Assembly (NCBI GenBank): GCA_046153355.1
Contig: JBJXEY010000538.1
Coordinates: 1 to 18,539, forward strand
Length of the DNA: 18,539 bases
Direction of reading: 5' to 3'
DNA from: 2-02-FULL-62-17 sp046153355
Lineage (GTDB): Bacteria > Pseudomonadota > Gammaproteobacteria > Burkholderiales > SG8-39
A program made the position numbers and the translations under genes. This document shows, one piece after another, positions 1-5,804 of this stretch (the stretch's first letter is position 1; each line of letters begins with the position of its first letter). The notes under the pieces were generated by a model, which did no database searches, was not told the origin of the DNA, and was given only the letters and a program-made list of their open reading frames with translations.

Positions 1-333
1 CGCCGCCCACCTGTCCGCGCCAAGTTGATCCGGGTCGGTATAGCGATTGACCACGCCTGCCTCCTCTGCAACGGCGCGAACCCAACGCACTGGCGCGCCT
101 AAAGCGGAAAGCTGTGGGGCCAGCGTATCCGCGACAACAGGACCGGCAACATTGCTCACTAGGATTGCGGAAGGTTTTTCGTCGAAACGCCATTGTGTGG
201 AAATCAGATGCGCCTGGGTAATATCCGACGCTCCACAAGCAATCCATTCGACTTGGGTCCGCAACGAATCCGCCAGCGGCGCGCAATATCCCCATTTAAT
301 TCGCGAATTGCCGCAGTCGATGACCAGTATCAC
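1..333 (-). CDS. coaX: Type III pantothenate kinase, N-terminal part (cut by window edge)
   Basis: This enzyme phosphorylates pantothenate, the first step of coenzyme A synthesis, in the cytosol. The 111 visible residues start with the phosphate-binding motif DCGNSRIK (Asp6 to Lys13). They reach the family signature YTDPDQLGADRW (about residues 98-109), which holds the GADRW motif of type III kinases. The family is about 240-260 aa, so more than half lies beyond the left edge. The start is GTG at 331-333; its last bases overlap the birA stop as GTGA, which indicates translational coupling. The birA-coaX order is common in betaproteobacteria. Type III enzymes are generally not feedback-inhibited by CoA (family knowledge). 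No defect is seen in the visible part. Confidence 0.93.
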   Translation of the reverse strand, partial: MILVIDCGNSRIKWGYCAPLADSLRTQVEWIACGASDITQAHLISTQWRFDEKPSAILVSNVAGPVVADTLAPQLSALGAPVRWVRAVAEEAGVVNRYTDPDQLGADRWAA

Positions 334-1115
334 GCCGGCCTCAGCGACATTTCGCCACTGTAGTGCGTCTGAATCATTCCCCCGGTGCGCAGCAGCAACG
401 CGCCGTCATCGCCGATACCCATCGCCTCGCCCACAATCTGGCCGCGATTTCCGCTAAGCCTAACTTGCCGGCCATGCCAGGCATCGCGCCTTTGCCACGC
501 GGCGCGAAACATTTCGAACCCCTCACGGTCGAATTTCGCTAGCGCGTTTTCCAATCCGAGCAGTAACGCGGCGAGGACCCGCGTGCGGGTTGCGTCGATC
601 CCGGCTTCTCGCAAGGTCGCGACTCGAACGCCGACTTGAGCGTCGATCGACGCCGAATGGCATACATTCAAACCCACGCCGATAACCGCCACAATGACGC
701 CCGCGCTGTGGAACGTTTCGACAAGAATACCGCCCAGCTTCCGTCCATCCAATAACAAGTCGTTGGGCCACTTGAGCGCCACACCGCGAGCCCCCAAGGA
801 TTCTAGCGTTTGCGCACAGCCTACCGCCACCACCAAGCTCAAGGCGGACCGATGTTGAAGGCTAGACGGGAAGCGCCAAAGTAGCGAAAAAGTCAAACTT
901 GCCTCGGGTGCGCTTTGCCACCGATTCCCCAAACGACCTCTGCCAGCGGTTTGATATTCGCAAACCACAACACTGCCATGCGGCCCGCCGGCTTTGGCCT
1001 GTGCCATGAGTAAGGTATTGGTCGACTCGCATTGTTCAAGGCATTGCACGCGCAGCTCGGATAGGGCGAGATCAAGTTGCCCGGTGAGCCAACTGGCGTC
1101 TATAAGGTCGGGCAT
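330..1115 (-). CDS. birA: Biotin--[acetyl-CoA-carboxylase] ligase, class I (no HTH domain)
   Basis: This ligase activates biotin to biotinyl-AMP and attaches it to the carrier protein of acetyl-CoA carboxylase. With the chosen start it has 261 aa. The biotinyl-AMP loop GRGRLG lies at 58-63, KWPNDL at 115-120 and KLGGIL at 126-131. The C-terminal end YSGEMSLRP matches the small SH3-like domain. The N-terminal helix-turn-helix of bifunctional BirA is absent, so it should act as an enzyme only and not as the bio-operon repressor (inference). Start choice: the ATG at 1113-1115 gives a family-like N-terminus (MPDLIDASWL). In-frame ATGs at 1122-1124 and 1158-1160 are possible but add an unconserved stretch, and no start has a strong Shine-Dalgarno site. 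The stop overlaps the coaX start. Confidence 0.93.
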   Translation of the reverse strand: MPDLIDASWLTGQLDLALSELRVQCLEQCESTNTLLMAQAKAGGPHGSVVVCEYQTAGRGRLGNRWQSAPEASLTFSLLWRFPSSLQHRSALSLVVAVGCAQTLESLGARGVALKWPNDLLLDGRKLGGILVETFHSAGVIVAVIGVGLNVCHSASIDAQVGVRVATLREAGIDATRTRVLAALLLGLENALAKFDREGFEMFRAAWQRRDAWHGRQVRLSGNRGQIVGEAMGIGDDGALLLRTGGMIQTHYSGEMSLRPA

Positions 1116-1169
1116 GATGCGCATCCAAAGCTTTGCTGCGACAGGAATAAATACTAACACGGTGAATTA

Positions 1170-1185
1170 TGTGATCTTTTTCACG
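1170..1185. promoter_or_regulatory. CRP-family-like palindrome 1
   Basis: The sequence TGTGA-tctttt-TCACG matches the CRP/Vfr consensus TGTGA-N6-TCACA at 9 of 10 half-site positions. It lies between birA (minus) and the plus-strand transcript region. It is 52 bp, centre to centre, from a second such site, which is about five helical turns. On the minus strand it also sits just upstream of a weak TATTTA box (1148-1153) in front of birA, so it could serve either side. The match is seen in the sequence; binding is inference. Confidence 0.45.
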
Positions 1186-1221
1186 TTTGTCGCGGCAAAA
1201 GCCGTGAATCGTTGCCTCGAA

Positions 1222-1237
1222 GGTGACATTTCTCACA
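1222..1237. promoter_or_regulatory. CRP-family-like palindrome 2
   Basis: The sequence GGTGA-cattTC-TCACA matches TGTGA-N6-TCACA at 9 of 10 half-site positions. Its centre (1229.5) is about 61.5 bp before the start predicted from the TATGCT box at 1279-1284. That is the classic class I CRP activation position, but the transcription start is only predicted, so the match in spacing is suggestive. Confidence 0.4.
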
Positions 1238-1255
1238 CTGCGAACTCGAGTTGTC

Positions 1256-1284
1256 TTGCTGCAGGAATCATTCGCCGATATGCT
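1256..1284 (+). promoter_or_regulatory. Candidate activator-dependent promoter for the intergenic transcript
   Basis: TTGCTG at 1256-1261 and TATGCT at 1279-1284 are 17 bp apart. The -35 matches 3 of 6 consensus bases and the -10 matches 4 of 6. A weak -35 with an upstream CRP-like site is typical of activator-dependent promoters. The predicted start is near 1291. Confidence 0.25.
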
Positions 1285-1290
1285 TTCGTC

Positions 1291-1362
1291 ATATTCCGTT
1301 TTCCGCCGGCCCAGCAAACGGCGGTCAGACGGGGGGAACCCTCCCTCCCCCCGTCTTTTTTT
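1291..1362 (+). ncRNA. Candidate small RNA or terminated leader, ~70 nt
   Basis: No RNA family is recognised. The stretch lies between a plausible promoter and a strong intrinsic terminator, with no credible open reading frame. Two mutually exclusive 5' hairpins can form: CCGTTT (1296-1301) with AAACGG (1316-1321), or CCGCC (1303-1307) with GGCGG (1320-1324). They are followed by the terminator stem and seven Ts, a layout typical of Hfq-binding small RNAs. The ugpB-like gene has its own TATAAT box at 1430-1435, downstream of the terminator, so this RNA need not be its leader. An attenuated long leader of that gene is the alternative. Confidence 0.3.
1327..1362 (+). terminator. Strong rho-independent terminator without an upstream plus-strand gene
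   Basis: AGACGGGGGG (1327-1336) pairs perfectly with CCCCCCGTCT (1347-1356) across a 10-nt loop, and T1356 starts an unbroken run of seven Ts to 1362. The other strand has no T run after the stem, so it works on the plus strand only. The only gene to its left (birA) runs away from it. The terminator therefore implies a plus-strand transcript starting within 1116-1326. Confidence 0.85.
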
Positions 1363-1429
1363 GCCTGCGCAAATCGCACTCGCGTTTTCGCATCGAGCGA
1401 CGCATCTCAAACATCAGTTTTCCCCGATC

Positions 1430-1435
1430 TATAAT
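1430..1435 (+). promoter_or_regulatory. -10 box for the ugpB-like gene
   Basis: A perfect TATAAT lies 27 bases before the ATG at 1463. The predicted start is near 1442, leaving a short 5' UTR with the ribosome site GGAAG at 1452-1456, six bases before the ATG. No good -35 is seen at 16-18 bp (at most 3 of 6 matches), which suggests need for an activator. Confidence 0.45.
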
Positions 1436-1462
1436 CGTGCAAATTTTTCACGGAAGTTCGCT

Positions 1463-2758
1463 ATGTCTATACGCGAATTGTTTGCGTTGAAGTGGTGGCT
1501 CTGGAGCGTCGCTTTAGCTTGCCTCGCGCAAAATCCGGCTGCGGCCCAAACCCAATTAAATCTCTGGCACGGCTTTATCGGCGTTCGGGCGCAGGCGCTG
1601 GCAAGATTGACTGACGAATTCAATGCTTCGCAAACCGACTATCGGGTAGCAACTACTTTCAAAGAACGGGCCATCGTCCCCACTCTAATTGAATTACATC
1701 GCGCTGGGCGTGCTCCCCACATGGTTCATCTGGATCAGGCATCGGGGCAAACCTTGGCGACGAATCGTAATTTGATACGACCGGTGGTGCAGCAGCCCGC
1801 TCGCGGACACAAAGCGCCCCAATACCTACCCGAAATTATCGAACCCTCGTTAGACGCCACTGGACGCATGCTTTCTCTGCCCATGGGAGCCTCGTCGGTG
1901 GCGTTGTTCGTCAATCGCGAGCTGCTTGCCAAAGCAGGCATCGATCCTGATGCAGGTTTACCCACCTGGGCAAAGGTTCAGGAAGCGGCCCTCAAAATAC
2001 TGGATTCGGAATCCTCCGGTTGTATTTTCGCCAGCGATAGGCAAGCTTGGACGCTAGTGGAGAATGTGCTCTCCTTGCATGATCAAGATTATTTGCAAAA
2101 CGCCGGGCGATTCGCGCAGGTCTCGGCGATGAGTTTCTCCAATCGGCTACTGATTCGTCACGTCGGCATGCTGGCCTCGTGGGAGTCGAGCGGCATCTTC
2201 AGTTATTTTGGTCCGCATGAGGAAGCAAGCGAACGTTTCGCCGCAAGCGAATGCGCCATACTGGCCGGACCGGCGTCGCTTTATCCCCGCCTATCGACCA
2301 GCCTTGGGACGCGTCTTGGAATAATGCCTCTTCCTATTTACGACGATTTAGCCTCGCCAAGGGGGCGCAGTTTGAGCAGCGGCAACGGTCTATGGGTATT
2401 TGCCGGTAAATCGAGCAAGGACAACAAAGGGGTGGATCAGTATTTAACTTACCTTTTGCGAACCGATAATCAGGTGCGCTGGCATCAATGGACCGGCGAC
2501 CCGCCTGTTACACGAGAGGCCTACGAGATAACGCGCAAATCGGGGTTTTACGAAAAAAACCCGTGGGTTGAAATTCCCATTCGCGCCATGCGCGCCAACA
2601 TTCCGGGCGGGAAACCCATGCCGCAATCACCGCGTATAGGGCGTGTCCGCGAGATTCTCGATGCCGAACTCGAAGCGGTCTGGGCACGCCATAAAACACC
2701 CAAAGAGGCGCTAGACGATGCAAGCGAGCGCGGCACTCGCCTGTTACGGGGCAAATGA
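1463..2758 (+). CDS. ugpB: UgpB-like ABC transporter substrate-binding protein
   Basis: This is a periplasmic binding protein of family 1, closest in pattern to E. coli UgpB, which delivers sn-glycerol-3-phosphate and its diesters to the UgpAEC importer. The protein has 431 aa (E. coli about 438). A signal peptide spans residues 1-28, with a WWLWSVALACLA core and likely cleavage after AAA. UgpB-like segments follow in order: LNLWHGFIG at the mature N-terminus, RELLAKAGIDPDAGLPTW, RQAWTLVEN, GFYEKNPW, and a C-terminal ILDAELEAVW with an ERGTRLLRG end. The start is supported by GGAAG six bases upstream. The frame stays open back to 1223, but that part crosses the terminator and lacks a signal peptide. 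No ugpA, ugpE or ugpC follows; the next gene is convergent, 25 bp away. Substrate is inferred from family similarity. Confidence 0.9.
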   Translation: MSIRELFALKWWLWSVALACLAQNPAAAQTQLNLWHGFIGVRAQALARLTDEFNASQTDYRVATTFKERAIVPTLIELHRAGRAPHMVHLDQASGQTLATNRNLIRPVVQQPARGHKAPQYLPEIIEPSLDATGRMLSLPMGASSVALFVNRELLAKAGIDPDAGLPTWAKVQEAALKILDSESSGCIFASDRQAWTLVENVLSLHDQDYLQNAGRFAQVSAMSFSNRLLIRHVGMLASWESSGIFSYFGPHEEASERFAASECAILAGPASLYPRLSTSLGTRLGIMPLPIYDDLASPRGRSLSSGNGLWVFAGKSSKDNKGVDQYLTYLLRTDNQVRWHQWTGDPPVTREAYEITRKSGFYEKNPWVEIPIRAMRANIPGGKPMPQSPRIGRVREILDAELEAVWARHKTPKEALDDASERGTRLLRGK

Positions 2759-2783
2759 GGATTGGCGAACACCAGGGCATTCG

Positions 2784-4181
2784 CTAAAACGGCAGCAGCG
2801 CTCCGGGTTTTGCGTTTGATAGTACCCGCCTGAAATCGGCTTGAATACGCGATAGCGCAACATCGTTATCCGCCTCGAAACGCAGCACTATCACTGGTGT
2901 GGTGTTTGAAGCTCGCGCCAAGCCAAAGCCATCGGCGTATTCCACACGCATCCCATCGATGCGAATGATTTCGCGCGCAGCATCGAAACGGGCCGCCTCC
3001 TGCATCTTAGCGATCAATTGGTGCGGCTCGCCTTCGGCAAGCGCCCAATTTAATTCCGGCGTGGAGACCGCATCGGGCAAAGCATCCAGCACCGCAGTGG
3101 GGTCGGCTTCTTTGGAGAGAATTTCCAGCAGCCGCGCGCCCGCATATTGTGCGTCGTCGAACCCGTACCAGCGTTCAGAAAAAAAGATGTGTCCGCTCAT
3201 TTCGCCGGCGAGTGGCGCACCGGTTTCCTTCAATCTTGCCTTGATAAAGGAATGCCCGGTCTTCCACAGACTTGGCACACCGCCGTGTTTTTCGATCCAT
3301 GGCGCGAGCAATCGGGTGCATTTGACGTCGTAGACAATTTGCGCGCCCGGCACCCGCTTGAGAACGTCGGCGGCGAACAACATCAATTGCCGATCTGGAT
3401 AGATGATGCGTCCGGCTGGCGTTACCACACCAAGTCGATCACCGTCGCCATCGAAAGCCAAGCCCAGCTCCGCGCCGCTCTCCTGCACCGCGCGAATCAA
3501 ATCACGCAGATTCTCCGGCCGGGAAGGATCGGGATGATGATTGGGGAAATTGCCATCGACTTCGCAAAATAAAGATGTGACCTCGCAGCCCAGCCGACGG
3601 TAAAGCTCCGCCGCCGTGGCGCCGGCGACGCCGTTGCCGCAATCGATGGCGATTTTCATCGGCCGGACCAGGCGTATATCGCCAACGATTCGTTGTAGGT
3701 AATCTTCGGCGATATTCCTTTGCTCGATGACACCAGTACCCTCCAAGAAGCGCCGCTCCTCGATTCTCGAACGCAGTGCCTGAATCGCCTCACCGGATAA
3801 GGTAACGCCGCCGATGACCATTTTCAGTCCGTTGTAATCCGGCGGATTGTGACTGCCGGTGACCGACACCGCGCTGCCGCAGCCCAGATGATGCGCGGCA
3901 AAATAACTCATTGGCGTGGCCACCATGCCGATGTCAAAAACATCGACGCCCGACGCGCAGATACCTTCGGCCAAGGCCTTGGCAAATGCGGGTCCGGACA
4001 ACCTGCCATCACGGCCAATCGCGAAACATGGCTTTGCCGCGATCTCACCGCGTTGCGCGCGCTCGCGCGCTTCGCTCCCCAAGGCGCGACCAATCAGACG
4101 CACCGCGTCATTGGTCAGGGTGCGGCCAACAATGCCGCGAATGTCATAGGCTTTGAAAATTTCTGGAGCGATGATGGACAT
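2784..4181 (-). CDS. algC: Phosphomannomutase/phosphoglucomutase (AlgC type)
   Basis: It interconverts hexose 6-phosphates and 1-phosphates (mannose or glucose), feeding GDP-mannose, UDP-glucose and surface polysaccharide synthesis in the cytosol. The 465 aa match AlgC of Pseudomonas (about 463 aa). All key motifs are present: phosphoserine Ser110 in TGSHNP (108-113), metal loop DGDGDR (244-249), sugar-specificity loop GEMSGH (326-331), and C-terminal phosphate-binding RASNTTP. The N-terminus (IFKAYDIRG) is family-typical, so the ATG at 4179-4181 is accepted although its Shine-Dalgarno site is poor. It follows the yheT-like gene by 101 bp and is convergent with the ugpB-like gene, with no clear terminator between them. 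Which sugar dominates cannot be read from sequence; the symbol is by similarity. Confidence 0.92.
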   Translation of the reverse strand: MSIIAPEIFKAYDIRGIVGRTLTNDAVRLIGRALGSEARERAQRGEIAAKPCFAIGRDGRLSGPAFAKALAEGICASGVDVFDIGMVATPMSYFAAHHLGCGSAVSVTGSHNPPDYNGLKMVIGGVTLSGEAIQALRSRIEERRFLEGTGVIEQRNIAEDYLQRIVGDIRLVRPMKIAIDCGNGVAGATAAELYRRLGCEVTSLFCEVDGNFPNHHPDPSRPENLRDLIRAVQESGAELGLAFDGDGDRLGVVTPAGRIIYPDRQLMLFAADVLKRVPGAQIVYDVKCTRLLAPWIEKHGGVPSLWKTGHSFIKARLKETGAPLAGEMSGHIFFSERWYGFDDAQYAGARLLEILSKEADPTAVLDALPDAVSTPELNWALAEGEPHQLIAKMQEAARFDAAREIIRIDGMRVEYADGFGLARASNTTPVIVLRFEADNDVALSRIQADFRRVLSNAKPGALLPF

Positions 4182-4233
4182 GATTGAGTGGGAGCGCTTG
4201 TAAATATTAGGTGTGAATGAAATAGAAAAATCG

Positions 4234-4253
4234 AGATATCTGAGGCGATATCG
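4234..4253. promoter_or_regulatory. Pair of 8-bp GATATC palindromes upstream of algC
   Basis: AGATATCT (4234-4241) and CGATATCG (4246-4253) are perfect palindromes whose centres are 12 bp apart. They lie in the 101-bp gap before algC, about 55-75 bases before its start. A weak TAATAT box lies nearer the gene on the minus strand. This could be an operator; no regulator is known. Confidence 0.2.
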
Positions 4254-4282
4254 AGCGATTTATCCTGGTGGAGACAAATTTT

Positions 4283-5254
4283 TCAGCCGCCCGGCGAATA
4301 CACATGGCGCTCGATGAAGCCGATTATACGATCCACGAACCAGACAAAACCTCCCGGGAATCCGCCGACAAAGCCGACGTGACCTCCCGTCTCGGGAAAC
4401 TCGCATTCGACAAACGTTGAAACCTCGTCCTTGCCGGGCAGCGCATGTGCCGGTAGAAATGGATCATTGCGCGCGTTGAGAAGCAAGGTGGGCACAATGA
4501 TTGATCGCAACGAGGGTTTGGCGCTGGCGCGCGTCCAATAATCGTCGGTATCGCGAAATCCGTGCAGAGGCGCGGTGACCGCATTATCGAATTCGCGCAG
4601 CGAACCTGATCGGCGCATGCAGGCGAGGTCGAACGCGCGGGGAAACCGCAGTGCTTTGCTTTCATATTTTTCTTTTAGCGTGCGCAAGAAAACCTTCGAA
4701 TACACGCGCGCAAACCCGCGACCCAACGCATCGCCGGCTACCATCAGATCCAGGGGCGCCGACACCGATACCGCGGCGCCCAGCACAGCACGCGCGGCGT
4801 CGCCGCACTCCCCCAAGTATTTCAATAGCGCATTACCGCCCAACGAAATGCCTATCGCGGCAACCGCCTGGGACGACTCCCGTTTGAATCGGGACAAGAT
4901 CCAACCAATTTCAGCGCTATCGCCACTGTGGTAGGCGCGCACCAGTCGATTGGGTTCGCCTGAGCAACCGCGAAAATGCGCCACCGCCACGCGCCAGCCA
5001 CGACGGGAAAAACCATGTGCGAGCGCCCGCGAGTAGTGACTCGACGAATTGCCCTCTAATCCGTGAAACACCACCATCAAGGGCGCATCGGCATCGCCGT
5101 TCAGCCAATCGATGTCGATAAAATCCTGGTCCGGCGTTTCCCAGCGAACGCGGCGAAAGCGAGGCATCGGCCCCGCGTTGGCGATGAGCGCCGCATACAA
5201 AGTTTGCGCGTTGCCTCCTGGCAACCACCATGGGGCGCGATAGCTTGATTTCAT
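4283..5254 (-). CDS. YheT-family alpha/beta hydrolase
   Basis: This is a 323-aa cytosolic alpha/beta hydrolase of the YheT/COG0429 family; the natural substrate is unknown. The N-terminus carries the family signature PWWLPGGNAQTL (8-19). HGLEGNS (64-70) forms the oxyanion-side loop, and HFRGCSGEPNR is at about 93-103. The nucleophile elbow GISLGG is at 135-140 with Ser137. The remaining triad residues are Asp264 in NARNDPFLP and His292 in ETGGHVGF. All three catalytic residues are present, so an active esterase or lipase-like enzyme is expected. The ATG at 5252-5254 sits 25 bp after the stop of the NTF2-like gene, so the two are probably co-transcribed. No clear Shine-Dalgarno site precedes it. 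Confidence 0.88.
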   Translation of the reverse strand: MKSSYRAPWWLPGGNAQTLYAALIANAGPMPRFRRVRWETPDQDFIDIDWLNGDADAPLMVVFHGLEGNSSSHYSRALAHGFSRRGWRVAVAHFRGCSGEPNRLVRAYHSGDSAEIGWILSRFKRESSQAVAAIGISLGGNALLKYLGECGDAARAVLGAAVSVSAPLDLMVAGDALGRGFARVYSKVFLRTLKEKYESKALRFPRAFDLACMRRSGSLREFDNAVTAPLHGFRDTDDYWTRASAKPSLRSIIVPTLLLNARNDPFLPAHALPGKDEVSTFVECEFPETGGHVGFVGGFPGGFVWFVDRIIGFIERHVYSPGG

Positions 5255-5279
5255 TTAGCAAGGCGAATAACGCCAGCCA

Positions 5280-5720
5280 TCAATGCAGTATTTTGGGTCC
5301 GGCCTCGGGCGCCTCTACCGCTTGCCTTTGCTGCACCTGCGGTACCGGCGAGGCGTGATGCGCAATCATGCGCCAGCCGGTTCCGGTGCGAAGATAAACA
5401 TTGATTGCCGCCACCGCCTGGCCTCGTGGCTGACCCTGCGCGGCGATGATTTCGTGCAAGCTATGCACCGAAATCATCATGCTCTGCATATAGACAGGAT
5501 CGGCAATGCGCACCTGCAAGCGTTGCCCCGAACCCAGCATCTTGGCCCAACTGGCGCGCACCTGGTCATACCCCACCAGTCGCGGCCCACCGGGATGCAC
5601 ACATACCAATTCTTCATCCTCGGCCCATACATCCATCATGGCATCCAAATTCCCGGCCTCCAAGGCCTCGTAAAACGCGGTTTCGGCGTCCTGCGGCGAA
5701 GTGTAAGTGGGCTTTTTCAC
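5280..5720 (-). CDS. NTF2/SnoaL-like small protein
   Basis: The 146-aa protein has the NTF2-like fold pattern (SnoaL_3/DUF4440 type): an N-terminal helix pair (ETAFYEALEAGNLDAMMDVW, about 13-32), then ELVCVHPGGPRLVGYDQV (37-54), and a strand-rich C-terminal half ending in WRMIAHHASPVPQ. Members of this fold bind small molecules or act as simple isomerases and hydrolases; no function can be assigned here. The conserved VHPGG and AHHAS segments line the pocket in the family. The start is GTG at 5718-5720; no ATG, GTG or TTG lies upstream in frame nearby, and there is no Shine-Dalgarno site. It precedes the yheT-like hydrolase by 25 bp and follows dctM by 84 bp. The tail after residue 128 (QQRQAVEAPEAGP) is low-complexity. 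Confidence 0.82.
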   Translation of the reverse strand: MKKPTYTSPQDAETAFYEALEAGNLDAMMDVWAEDEELVCVHPGGPRLVGYDQVRASWAKMLGSGQRLQVRIADPVYMQSMMISVHSLHEIIAAQGQPRGQAVAAINVYLRTGTGWRMIAHHASPVPQVQQRQAVEAPEAGPKILH

Positions 5721-5755
5721 GGCGCGCAGCGTACCTGATTCAAGGCGAGCGCGCC
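5721..5755. repeat. 7-bp perfect inverted repeat abutting the NTF2-like start
   Basis: GGCGCGC (5721-5727) and GCGCGCC (5749-5755) are perfect complements separated by 21 bases. One arm touches the GTG start, where a ribosome site would be expected. In RNA the stem could mask initiation. There is no T run, so it is not an intrinsic terminator. Confidence 0.3.
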
Positions 5756-5804
5756 ATAAAAGCGGGAAAGATTCGTTGGAAGAGAAACACTTTCAAAAGC
5801 CGCG

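Noticed and set aside
1223..1462. Open frame extending the ugpB-like gene upstream
   Set aside because: It runs through the terminator hairpin and a TATAAT box and lacks any family similarity, while the ATG at 1463 has a ribosome site and opens a proper signal peptide.
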